A stretch of DNA of 64,000 nucleotides from Bifidobacterium sp. ESL0745 (GTDB taxonomy: Bacteria > Actinomycetota > Actinomycetes > Actinomycetales > Bifidobacteriaceae): positions 1,116,001 to 1,180,000 of the forward strand of contig NZ_JAQTHX010000001.1 in assembly GCF_029433335.1 (NCBI RefSeq), read 5' to 3'. The notes beneath the pieces are model-generated. The model had not been told where the DNA came from. It searched no databases and worked only from the letters and a program-made list of their open reading frames with translations. Positions 17,293-25,746 of this stretch are shown here, piece after piece. The translations under genes and the position numbers were made by a program. Positions within the stretch are counted from its first letter, which is position 1; each line of letters starts with the position of its first letter.

Positions 17293-19107
17293 TTACTCCT
17301 GCCCACGCAAGCGGTGAAGCTGTTCTCTGCGCTCGCGCTGCTGGCGCGGGTCGGGGACCGGGAGCGAGGCTAGGAGCTTTTGGGTGTAGGGGTCTTGGGG
17401 ATGCTCGATGATTTGGCTGGCGTCGCCGTGCTCGACGATTTGGCCCTTGTGCATCACCATGATGCGGTCGGCGAGCATGTCGACCACCGCGAGGTCGTGG
17501 GTGATGAAGAGGCACGCGAAACCGATCTCGACCTGAAGGCGCTTGAAGAGTTCCAAGACTTTGGCCTGTACGGACACATCCAATGCACTTGTCGGCTCGT
17601 CGGCAATCAGCAGCGACGGCTTCAGGGCAAGCGCCCTGGCGAGCGATGCACGCTGGCGCTGGCCACCGGAAAGCTCGTGCGGGAAGCGGTCCATGTAGAC
17701 GCGCGGCAGCTGCACCATCTCCATCAGCTCGCCGACGTAATTCCTCGCATCGGCAACCGACGAATACTTCTTGTGCACGATCAGCGGCTCGGCCACGTTC
17801 TCGGCGATGGTCATGAGCGGGTCGAACGAGCTTCCTGGGTCCTGGAAGACGAAGCCGATGTCGGCACGCTTGGATTTGAAGTCGCGCTCCTTGACGTGGT
17901 TCATCTGAACGCCGAAGACCTTCAAAGACCCGTCACTGATCCTCTGCAAGCCGGCGATGGCGCGGCCCGTGGTGGACTTGCCGGAGCCGGACTCCCCCAC
18001 CAGTCCCAGAACCTCGGAACGGTGAATCTCGAAGTCGACCTTATTGACGGCCACGAAATCGGGCTGCATCAGACGGCCAGGATAGGTGACGCTCATGCCC
18101 TTGGCCTCAACGACCACGGGCTCCTTGCGCCAGTCCACGGAACGCCTGACGACGCTGCCGTCCTTGTTCTTGACAACAAGCTTCTCGCCGATACGCGGCA
18201 CGGAAGCCAGCAGACGCTGGGTGTACGGGTCCTTCGGGTGATAGAAAATCTGTTCTACATCGCCCTGCTCGACGACGTGGCCCTGATACATCACAACCAC
18301 TTGATCGGCGATGTCGGCGATCACGCCCATGTTGTGGGTGATGATGAGCACCGAGGCACCAAATTCGTCGCGCGCGAGGCGCAGCAGGTCGAGAATCTCC
18401 ATCTGCACGGTCACGTCGAGCGCCGTGGTGGGCTCATCCGCGAGAATCAGGCCGGGGTTCAAGGCCAGCGCCATCGCGATGACGATACGCTGCTTCTGGC
18501 CGCCGGAGAACTGATGCGGATAGTAGTCGATGCGAGTTTCGGCATCAGGGATGCCGACCTTTTTCAAAATCTCGATGGATTTGGCACGAAGTTCTTTCTT
18601 GTCCTTCATGCCGTGGGCGCGCAGGCCCTCCTCAATCTGCCAGCCGATGGTGAACACCGGGTTCAGCACAGAGTTGGGCTCTTGGAAAACCATGGCGGCC
18701 TCGCCACCACGCAGCTGACGCAAATCCTCGCCGGAAAGCTTCAGTACGTCGAGTTCGCCAGTGCCTTCCTTGTTGGAGATGTAGATTGCGCCGGAAGTTG
18801 AAGCCGTTTCGGGCAGCAACTTGATGATCGAGCGGGCCGTGACAGACTTGCCAGAACCGGATTCACCGACCACGCCGACCACGGTCTTGCGCGGAATGGT
18901 GAAAGTGATGTCGTCAACGGCCTTGATGGGGCCCGCGTCGGTGACGAAGGAGACGCCCAGCTTGTCGACCGAAGCCAGCATATTCTTGGAAAGGTGCGGC
19001 ATCACAGCGTTCGCTGCGGCCTGACCATAGGAAGTGCCGGAACCGTTAACATCATTCTTGGCATCGTTGGCGGCTTGGGCGGTTTGCATATTGTTCGTTT
19101 CGCTCAT
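17293..19107 (-). CDS. Fused double ATPase of oligopeptide ABC transporter
   Basis: The protein has 604 residues and carries two complete ABC ATPase domains of OppD and OppF type in one chain. The first has Walker A 'GESGSGKS' (about 79) and signature 'FSGGQKQR' (about 200). The second has 'GESGSGKS' (about 369) and 'LSGGQRQR' (about 480). Both Walker B regions read 'LLIADEPT' or 'LILADEPT'. After each domain comes the Opp-specific tail ('HPKDPYTQRLLASVP', 'HPQDPYTQKLLASLP'). It powers peptide import through the two permeases encoded upstream. Its ATG overlaps the stop of the permease gene by one base (TAATG). A low-complexity N-terminal tail of about 40 residues is present. Confidence 0.95.
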   Translation of the reverse strand: MSETNNMQTAQAANDAKNDVNGSGTSYGQAAANAVMPHLSKNMLASVDKLGVSFVTDAGPIKAVDDITFTIPRKTVVGVVGESGSGKSVTARSIIKLLPETASTSGAIYISNKEGTGELDVLKLSGEDLRQLRGGEAAMVFQEPNSVLNPVFTIGWQIEEGLRAHGMKDKKELRAKSIEILKKVGIPDAETRIDYYPHQFSGGQKQRIVIAMALALNPGLILADEPTTALDVTVQMEILDLLRLARDEFGASVLIITHNMGVIADIADQVVVMYQGHVVEQGDVEQIFYHPKDPYTQRLLASVPRIGEKLVVKNKDGSVVRRSVDWRKEPVVVEAKGMSVTYPGRLMQPDFVAVNKVDFEIHRSEVLGLVGESGSGKSTTGRAIAGLQRISDGSLKVFGVQMNHVKERDFKSKRADIGFVFQDPGSSFDPLMTIAENVAEPLIVHKKYSSVADARNYVGELMEMVQLPRVYMDRFPHELSGGQRQRASLARALALKPSLLIADEPTSALDVSVQAKVLELFKRLQVEIGFACLFITHDLAVVDMLADRIMVMHKGQIVEHGDASQIIEHPQDPYTQKLLASLPVPDPRQQRERREQLHRLRGQE

Positions 19108-20405
19108 TATCGTTCATCTCCCTGACCCTGAGTATTCGAACGTTGCCCGTTGGAACCACCGGAAGAACCGGCAGGACCAGCAGAACCGGCGTCACCCGAA
19201 GCATTCGCAGCGCCTGCAGCACCTGCAGATTTCGCAGAATCCGCAGATTTCACAGACCCCGACGAACCGGGAACAACAGGATCTTGCACAACAGCACTTG
19301 CGATACCCCTCGTATCATTCGCATCAATGGTTTTGCCATCGATTTCCACCGCCACGTCGTCACTCTTGTTCGGATCGACGGACGTGTCCTCAATGGAACC
19401 GATGACTTCGGCTGCGGACTTGCGTGCACGCAGACGCGGGTCGGCAAGGTCGTTCAGGGACTCGCCCACCAATGTAATACCAAGAACGATAAGCACGATG
19501 GCCAGGCCAGGGAAAATCGCGGTCCACCAGATACCGGCGGTGACGTCGGCGACGGAACGGTTCAGATCGTAGCCCCATTCGGCAGCTGCGGTCGGCTCAA
19601 TGCCGAAGCCGAGGAATCCGAGGCCTGCGAGTGTGGAGACCGCTTCCGACGAGTTCAACGTCAAAATAACCGGCAGCGTACGCGTCGAGTTCTTGAGCAA
19701 GTGCTTGGTCATAATCCTCCATGTAGAGGCGCCGACCACACGCGCGGACTCAATGTAGGCGGATTCCTTGATACGCATCACTTCAGCGCGGATGGTGCGG
19801 AAATACTGCGGAATGTAGACCACGGTAATCGAGATGCCAGAGGCGAGAATGCCGCCCCACAGGCTGGATTGGCCGCCAGAAATGACAATGGCCATCAGGA
19901 TGGCGAGCAGCAGTGACGGGAAGGAATAGATGGCGTCGGCGATCACGACGAGCACGCGGTCGATCCAACCGCCGAAATAACCGGAGACCAGGCCGAGCAG
20001 TACGCCGACGAAGATGGAAAGCACGACCGCAACGATAATGGCGATCACGGCGGTGCGCGCGCCCCAGATGGTGCGGCTCAGCACGTCGAAACCAGCGACT
20101 GTGGTACCCCACGGATGGGCGGCGCTCGGCGGAGCTTGCGTCGGGAACGCGGTGCCATTGGCTGACTTGATCTGTGCGAAGCTATACGGCGCAAGTACCG
20201 GCGCGAAAATGGCCACGAGAATAAAGAAAATGGTGATGATCAATCCAGTGACCAGCATGCCGCGCTGCCAGCCGACCGACATGCGCAGTTCGCTAATCAA
20301 CGGCAGCTTGGAGAACCAGGACTGCTTTTTCTTGTTATTGAGATGTTCCAAGCGCTCGTCGTGCGAGAGCGAAACGGTGCTGGAAGCGGAAGTTCCTCTA
20401 GACAA
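19107..20405 (-). CDS. OppC/DppC-type permease with long C-terminal tail
   Basis: The protein has 432 residues. The start appears to be TTG at 20405, with GAGG seven bases upstream inside the end of oppB. The first 320 residues are a normal OppC permease: an N-terminal OppC_N segment ending in the first membrane helix ('GLIITIFFILVAIFAPVLA'), the 'HPWGT' motif, about six membrane segments, and the EAA loop 'AYIESARVVGASTWRIM'. It ends with 'NDLADPRLRAR'. The last 110 residues are a Ser/Ala/Gly-rich cytoplasmic tail with no counterpart in ordinary OppC. The domain and coupling residues look intact. Confidence 0.93.
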   Translation of the reverse strand: MSRGTSASSTVSLSHDERLEHLNNKKKQSWFSKLPLISELRMSVGWQRGMLVTGLIITIFFILVAIFAPVLAPYSFAQIKSANGTAFPTQAPPSAAHPWGTTVAGFDVLSRTIWGARTAVIAIIVAVVLSIFVGVLLGLVSGYFGGWIDRVLVVIADAIYSFPSLLLAILMAIVISGGQSSLWGGILASGISITVVYIPQYFRTIRAEVMRIKESAYIESARVVGASTWRIMTKHLLKNSTRTLPVILTLNSSEAVSTLAGLGFLGFGIEPTAAAEWGYDLNRSVADVTAGIWWTAIFPGLAIVLIVLGITLVGESLNDLADPRLRARKSAAEVIGSIEDTSVDPNKSDDVAVEIDGKTIDANDTRGIASAVVQDPVVPGSSGSVKSADSAKSAGAAGAANASGDAGSAGPAGSSGGSNGQRSNTQGQGDER

Positions 20406-20406
20406 A

Positions 20407-21504
20407 TCAGTACCTCACTCTCGGGTCGATCAACGCGCTGACGACGTCGACGATGAAATTGACCACGGCCACGATGATGGCAATCAGGATCACGATGCCC
20501 TGAACGGCCACGAAATCGCGGGCTTTCAGATATTGCGAAAGCATGAAGCCCAGGCCCTTCCATTCAAAGGTGGTCTCGGTCAAGACCGCCCCGGCCAGCA
20601 TCGTCGCGATCTGCATGCCCATCACGGTGATGATCGGGATGAGCGCGGGACGCCAGGCGTGCTTGGAAAGCAGACGTTTTTCGGAGACGCCGCGCGAACG
20701 TGCCGCCTCGACGTAACCGGAATTGTACGTGGAAATGACGTTGGTACGCACCAAGCGGATGAACACACCCGCCGTCAGAAGGCCGAGCGCGATGGCCGGA
20801 AGGATGGCGTGCTGAAGCACATCGCCAAGCACGTGCATATCCCCCAGTTGCAGGGCATCGATGATGTAGAAACCGGTCGGCGAAACGAGGCGGCTGAACT
20901 GCATTTCGCTACCCAGCGAGGAACGCCCGGAGCTGGGGAGCACCCCAAGCCACGAGGAGAAGATGAGTTTCAAAACAAGTCCGAGGAAGAATACCGGGGT
21001 GGCATAGCAGAGAATGGCGAAGACCCTGATGCCGGCGTCGGAAGCGTGGTCACGATGCTTGGCGGCGATGCGGCCGAGGCTGATGCCGACCACCAGCGCG
21101 ACGATCAGCGCCAAAAAGGCAAGTTCAAAGGTCGCGGCACCATAGTGCATAAGAATCGAGCTGACCGGCTGGTTGTCGGTCAAGGTTGTGCCGAGGTCGC
21201 CGTGCAACAGTTTCCACAGATAGTCGCCGTACTGCACAATCAGCGGGCGGTCGTAGCCGGCGGCGTGGATGCGCCGGTGCAATTCCGCAGGACTCAGCCT
21301 GCCGCCCTGGGCCGCCGAGATCGGATCGCCGGTGGCACGCATGACGAAGAATACGACGGTGACCAGAATGAACACCGTGGGAATAATCAACAGGAATCTT
21401 GTCAGCACGAAGCGGAAGAATCCGCCTGACAACCTGTTTTTCTTAGGTTTCTTTGCCTTTGATGGCGTTTTCGCGTCCACCTGCTCGGCAGTCTTTTCGG
21501 ACAT
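20407..21504 (-). CDS. OppB/DppB-type permease
   Basis: The protein has 365 residues. It is an inner-membrane permease of the peptide/nickel family: a Lys-rich cytoplasmic N-terminus, first membrane helix 'LLIIPTVFILVTVVFFVMRA', the 'DRPLIVQYGDYLWKLLHGDLGTT'-like periplasmic region (about 70-95), and the EAA loop 'YVEAARSRGVSEKRLL'. It ends in 'DPRVRY', as OppB proteins do. It pairs with the OppC-type permease encoded next. Only one base separates its stop from the next start. A hairpin lies between it and the upstream binding-protein gene. Confidence 0.94.
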   Translation of the reverse strand: MSEKTAEQVDAKTPSKAKKPKKNRLSGGFFRFVLTRFLLIIPTVFILVTVVFFVMRATGDPISAAQGGRLSPAELHRRIHAAGYDRPLIVQYGDYLWKLLHGDLGTTLTDNQPVSSILMHYGAATFELAFLALIVALVVGISLGRIAAKHRDHASDAGIRVFAILCYATPVFFLGLVLKLIFSSWLGVLPSSGRSSLGSEMQFSRLVSPTGFYIIDALQLGDMHVLGDVLQHAILPAIALGLLTAGVFIRLVRTNVISTYNSGYVEAARSRGVSEKRLLSKHAWRPALIPIITVMGMQIATMLAGAVLTETTFEWKGLGFMLSQYLKARDFVAVQGIVILIAIIVAVVNFIVDVVSALIDPRVRY

Positions 21505-21539
21505 ATCTTATCAATTCCTCAAATCAATGACATGTAGAT

Positions 21540-21587
21540 AACGTTGATACCGGCCACACCTAAAAAGCCATAACCGGTATCAACGTT
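21540..21587 (-). promoter_or_regulatory. Hairpin between binding-protein gene and oppB
   Basis: The arms 21540-21553 and 21574-21587 form a perfect 14-base inverted repeat (AACGTTGATACCGG) with a 20-base loop. On the minus strand no T-run follows, so it is more likely a 3' stabiliser or partial terminator. It would let the binding protein be made in excess over the permeases, as is common in Opp operons. Confidence 0.6.
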
Positions 21588-21614
21588 GAGATGTCAAATC
21601 CCGTGATAAAAAAA

Positions 21615-23246
21615 TCAGGACTTGACGATAGAGGCGTAACGGAAGCGGAACGAACCGTCCAAAACCACGCCTTTGATGTTCGGGGAGGTCACGGCAATCT
21701 GGTCGCCCTGCAGCAGCGGGATGACGGAAAGATCCTTCGTGGCCATGTCCTGAATCTGCTTCAACATAGCGACACGCTTGTCCTTGTCCTGCTCACCGGC
21801 CTGCTTGGCGATCAGCGCGTTGATCTCATCGTTCTTGTAGCCGTTGTTGACGAAGTTGCCATCGCGGAAGAACGGGGAGAGATAGTCGTCGGGATCCGGA
21901 TAATCCGGGAACCAACCGAGCTGGTAGGCCGGGTAGGAACCGTCGGAATCCTTGGTGACCACACGCTCCTTGTTGTACTGGGTCCATTCGGTCTGCTGAA
22001 GATCAACCTTGAAGACACCGTCGGTTTCGAGCTGGGACTTGACGGCCGCATACTCGTCCGCCGAAGACGGGCCGTAATGGTCACCATTGTATTGCAACTT
22101 CAGATCGACCGGCATCTTGACTCCGGCCGCTTCAAGCTCCTTCTTGGCCTTCTCGCTGCTGGGCTTGCCCTTGCCATCGCCGTAGGCGCTCTTCAGAGTG
22201 TCATCGTGACCGGTCAGGCCGTCGGGAATGAAGGAATACATCGGGGTGTAAGTGTTCTTGTAGACACGGCTGGCGATTGCCTGACGATCGAGCATATCGG
22301 CGAACGCATACCGTACCGCGGTGGCCTTCTTCGGGTCGGGATTAGCCGTCTTCTCGCCGTAAGGCTGCAACTTCATGTTGAAGACGATGAAACGCTCCTC
22401 ACCACCTGGGCCCTTGACGACCTTGACCTTGCCGCCCTTCTTCAAATCCTGGATATCGGTCGGGGTCAGCGAGCGCGAGGCGACTTCCACGGATCCCTGC
22501 TGCACGGCCATCTTGAGGTTCGAACCGTCGGCGAAGTACTTGACCTGCACGGTCTTGTTCTTGGCCGGGGTCAGGCCCTTGTAGTTGGGGTTCTTGATGA
22601 ACTGCGCGGACTCGTTCTGCTTGAACTGGCTGAGCTTGTACGGGCCGGCGAAGCCTTGGCCCTTCATCATTTCGTCGCTGGTCGCCAGTTTGTCGGCCGG
22701 ATAGACCTGATGGTCGACGATGGGGCCAGCAGGGCTGGAAAGCACCTGCTTCAACGTCACGTCGTTCGGCACGGCGGCGGTGAAGACCACGGTGGTATCG
22801 TCAGGCGCATCGACGGACTTGATATTGGCGAGCAACGAGGACGGGCCGTTGGGATCATTGATTTTCTGGACACGGTCGAAGCTGTACTTGACGTCCTTGG
22901 CGGTCAGCGCGTGCCCGTTGGCGAACTTCAGACCGGGTTTGATCTTGACGGTGAACTTGGTGCCGTCGGCGCTCCAACTTCCGCCGTCGGCCGCGATGTC
23001 CGGGCTCATTTGCGAGGAATTGTAGTTCTGCGAATACAGGAACGGATATACCTGGAACTCGACGCCATACGAACCGTTGTCGAAGGAACCTGCGGGATCG
23101 ATGGTGACGACCTTATCGGTGGTGCCGACGGTGATGGTCGACGCGTCCGAGGCAGACCCGGAACCCTTTTTCACGCCGCCGCAAGCCGCAAGCGACGCCA
23201 AAGCGGCCACCACGGTAAACGCGGCCAATATCTTCTTATATTTCAT
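21615..23246 (-). CDS. Peptide-binding lipoprotein 1 (SBP family 5)
   Basis: The protein has 543 residues with a lipoprotein signal ('LASLAACGG', lipidated Cys22). It then has the family 5 solute-binding fold: 'TVGTTDKVVTIDPAGSFDNG', 'LKPGLKFANGHALTAKDVKY'-type opening, a central 'DPKKATAVRYAFADMLDR' helix and the closing 'IPLLQGDQIAV'. It should sit on the outer face of the membrane and deliver oligopeptides to the permease. AGAGG lies about 8 bases before the ATG. It is clearly a tandem duplicate of the gene at 23656-25284, similar along the whole length. Ligand preference cannot be told by eye. Confidence 0.93.
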   Translation of the reverse strand: MKYKKILAAFTVVAALASLAACGGVKKGSGSASDASTITVGTTDKVVTIDPAGSFDNGSYGVEFQVYPFLYSQNYNSSQMSPDIAADGGSWSADGTKFTVKIKPGLKFANGHALTAKDVKYSFDRVQKINDPNGPSSLLANIKSVDAPDDTTVVFTAAVPNDVTLKQVLSSPAGPIVDHQVYPADKLATSDEMMKGQGFAGPYKLSQFKQNESAQFIKNPNYKGLTPAKNKTVQVKYFADGSNLKMAVQQGSVEVASRSLTPTDIQDLKKGGKVKVVKGPGGEERFIVFNMKLQPYGEKTANPDPKKATAVRYAFADMLDRQAIASRVYKNTYTPMYSFIPDGLTGHDDTLKSAYGDGKGKPSSEKAKKELEAAGVKMPVDLKLQYNGDHYGPSSADEYAAVKSQLETDGVFKVDLQQTEWTQYNKERVVTKDSDGSYPAYQLGWFPDYPDPDDYLSPFFRDGNFVNNGYKNDEINALIAKQAGEQDKDKRVAMLKQIQDMATKDLSVIPLLQGDQIAVTSPNIKGVVLDGSFRFRYASIVKS

Positions 23247-23382
23247 ATAAGGAAACCTCTCTTTGTATCAACAACCGGGAATATCAGATTATGCAAAACA
23301 ATGAATATTTATGTTCCAAAAATACGAAAGTCACAAATCCCCAAAAGACAAATGCTTATGACATTCCCAATTACTGCTCATT

Positions 23383-23483
23383 ATGGAGCAGACTCCATAC
23401 CACCAGACGATTATTTCACGATGTGAAACAGAAATTTTCAAAATGACATGAATATTCATAGATTATTCATAGATTATTCAACT
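23383..23483 (-). promoter_or_regulatory. Palindromes and tandem repeats upstream of lipoprotein 1
   Basis: This intergenic region (23247-23655) holds two small palindromes: ATGGAG-CAGA-CTCCAT at 23383-23398 and TTTCAC-GAT-GTGAAA at 23414-23428. Next to them are three tandem 11-base units, ATTATTCATAG-like, at 23451-23483. The second palindrome has the form of an operator for a dimeric repressor. The repeats are AT-rich. All lie 135-240 bases before the start codon, so they would act on a distal promoter or on readthrough from the upstream paralogue. No promoter was assigned with confidence. Confidence 0.45.
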
Positions 23484-23655
23484 AATTTTGTATAATTTTA
23501 TAGTCATAAAAAGTCGCCACTGCCATAAAACGGACCGCGAACCGGTAGTTTTTAAAATTTACAAAAAAATTTACAAAGTATCGGCTCACGGCCCGATTGA
23601 TCGCCTCATTCAACAGTGCGCACGATCCATTCGGATCAGGTGCACCGCCGCAAAA

Positions 23656-25284
23656 TCAGGACTTGGTGATGGGCGCATAGCGGAAGCGGAACGAGGGATC
23701 GAGCACGACGCCCTTGACACCCTTGCCCATGACGGCCACCTGATTGCCTTGCAGCAGAGGCAGGGTCGAGAGGTCCTTGGTCTCAAGCTGCTGAATCTGC
23801 TTCAAGAGGTCCATGCGCTTGGAGTGGTCCTGCTCGCCCGCCTGCTTGACGATCAGATCGTTGATTTCCTTGTTGGCATAGCCGTTGTTGACGAAGTTGC
23901 CATCGCGGAAGAACGGGGAAAGGTAGTTGTCGGGGTCGGAGTAGTCCGGATACCAGGAAAGCTGGTAGGCCGGGTAGGTGCCGTCCGAATCCTTGTTGAC
24001 GTTGCGCTGCTTGTTGTACTGCGTCCATTCGGTCTGCTGAATGTCGACCTTGAACAGGCCGCCCGATTCGAGCTGGGACTTGATGGCCGCATATTCGTCG
24101 GCGGAGGAAGCGCCGTAATGGTCGCTGTTGTATTGCAGCTTCAGATCGATCGGGGTCTTGACGCCGACAGCCTCAAGTGTCTTCTTGGCCTTGTCAAGGC
24201 TCGGCTTGCCGTTGCCGTCGCCGTAAGCGCTCTTCAACGTGTCCTGCGTGCCGTCCAGATCGCTGGGAATGTAGGAGTACATAGGCGTATACGTGCCCTT
24301 GTAGACCTTGATCGAAAGCTCCTGGCGATCGACAAGATCGGCAGCGGCCTGACGTACCGCAAGCGCCTTGGCCTTGTCGGCCTCAGGGGTCTTCTCGCCG
24401 TACGGCTGGATCTTGAAGTTGAAGGCGATGAAGCGTTCCTCGCCGCCTGGGCCCTTGACGACCTTGACCTTGCCGCCCTTCTGAAGATCCTGGATATCGG
24501 TCGGGGTCAGCGTACGCGTGGCGACATCGACCGACCCCTGCTGCACGGCCATCTTGAGGTTGGAGGCATCGGCGAAGTACTTGACCTGCACGTTGCTGTT
24601 CTTGGCCGGGGTCAAGCCCTTGTAGGAAGGGTTCTTTTCGTAGGCAGCAAGTTCATTGTCCTTGTATTGCATCAGCTTGTAGGGGCCAGCGAACGCGTTG
24701 GCTTTGACGATGTCGGCCGCCGGGGTGAGCTTGTCCGGCGAGAAGACCTGGTCGTCGATGATGGGACCGGCAGGGCTGGAAAGCACCTGCTTCAGCGTCA
24801 CGTCGTTCGGCACGGAATCCTTGAACACCACCGTGGTGGCATCGGGGGCGGAAACCGAATCGATGTTGGCCAGAAGCGAAGCCGGGCCGTTCTCGTCATT
24901 GATCTTCTTGATGCGGTCAAACGTGAACTTCACATCCTTGGAATCAAGCGTGTGGCCGTTGGCGAACTTCAGGCCGGGCTTGAGCTTGACGGTGAATTCG
25001 GAGCCGTCGGCGCTCCACTTTCCGCCGTCCGCCGCGATGTCCGGCGAAAGCTTGGCGGTGCCATAGTTCTGCGCATACAGGAACGGGAAAATTTGGAGCT
25101 GGACTTCGTACGATCCATTGTCATACGACCCGGCTGGGTCGATGCTCACGACTTTATTGGTGGTGCCGACGGTGACGGTCGAACCACTGGCTACGTCGGA
25201 ATCTTTCTTCACTCCGCCGCATGCGGCCAACGATGCCACCGCGGCGGCGGTCACAGCAATCGTCAAAATCTTCTTAAATTTCAT
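23656..25284 (-). CDS. Peptide-binding lipoprotein 2 (SBP family 5)
   Basis: The protein has 542 residues and the same plan as its downstream paralogue: lipobox 'VASLAACGG' with Cys22, the start of the mature domain 'TVGTTNKVVSIDPAGSYDNG', and an almost equal C-terminus ('VVLDPSFRFRYAPITKS' against 'VVLDGSFRFRYASIVKS'). AAGGGG lies 6-7 bases before the ATG at 25284. It is the first gene of the transporter set in transcription order. Having two binding proteins for one permease widens substrate range in known Opp systems; that is inference here. Codon use matches its neighbours. Confidence 0.93.
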   Translation of the reverse strand: MKFKKILTIAVTAAAVASLAACGGVKKDSDVASGSTVTVGTTNKVVSIDPAGSYDNGSYEVQLQIFPFLYAQNYGTAKLSPDIAADGGKWSADGSEFTVKLKPGLKFANGHTLDSKDVKFTFDRIKKINDENGPASLLANIDSVSAPDATTVVFKDSVPNDVTLKQVLSSPAGPIIDDQVFSPDKLTPAADIVKANAFAGPYKLMQYKDNELAAYEKNPSYKGLTPAKNSNVQVKYFADASNLKMAVQQGSVDVATRTLTPTDIQDLQKGGKVKVVKGPGGEERFIAFNFKIQPYGEKTPEADKAKALAVRQAAADLVDRQELSIKVYKGTYTPMYSYIPSDLDGTQDTLKSAYGDGNGKPSLDKAKKTLEAVGVKTPIDLKLQYNSDHYGASSADEYAAIKSQLESGGLFKVDIQQTEWTQYNKQRNVNKDSDGTYPAYQLSWYPDYSDPDNYLSPFFRDGNFVNNGYANKEINDLIVKQAGEQDHSKRMDLLKQIQQLETKDLSTLPLLQGNQVAVMGKGVKGVVLDPSFRFRYAPITKS

Positions 25285-25746
25285 GTGATGCCCCTTCTAG
25301 TTTTATTCCGTTGTTACAAAAAGCATCATTTCATGATAAATATCCAAAACAAGGGGACGCCTCCACATAGCGGACAGCCTGTGTAACGAGTGTTACCGCA
25401 ATGTAAATAAGCATTGCGGGCCAACCATCGCCAAACCGCTAAATAGCAATGAAAAGCGGGAACGAAACAGTGCTTATGCAGAGCCTATACAAAAATCTTG
25501 TAACAAGCTAAATTCCATCACTTCAGAGCACTGATTACGCCTTGGTGCATTAAGCCGAAATCTACATACCGCAAAGTTGGCGCGCTGGGACAAGTCAGAG
25601 CACTCGTACAGGTCGCCACGCTTTAGCCAAGCCGAATATACGTTGTCGAGCCGCATTCACTTAAGCCGCTACATTCCGTCAAGCCGGTACGTCAACCAAA
25701 CCAGCACGTTCAACCGAACTTACTTCTTTAATAAACCATGCAACCG
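25285..25746. other. Intergenic region with a stem-loop at 25397-25420
   Basis: These 462 bases separate the SNF2 gene from the peptide transporter; both are on the minus strand. A perfect 8-base stem (CCGCAATG, 25397-25404, with 25413-25420) has an 8-base loop and no T-run. The right part (about 25530-25735) contains several loosely repeated AAGCCG/CAACCG words without clear order. The promoter of lipoprotein 2 should lie in the AT-rich left part, but I could not place its boxes. No gene is evident. Confidence 0.5.

Noticed and set aside
21591..23426. Long plus-strand open frame antisense to lipoprotein 1 (and a similar one at 23488-25386)
   Set aside because: The frames mirror well-supported lipoprotein genes, have no ribosome binding site, and encode Val/Leu/Gly/Arg-rich sequence typical of antisense readings of GC-biased codons.
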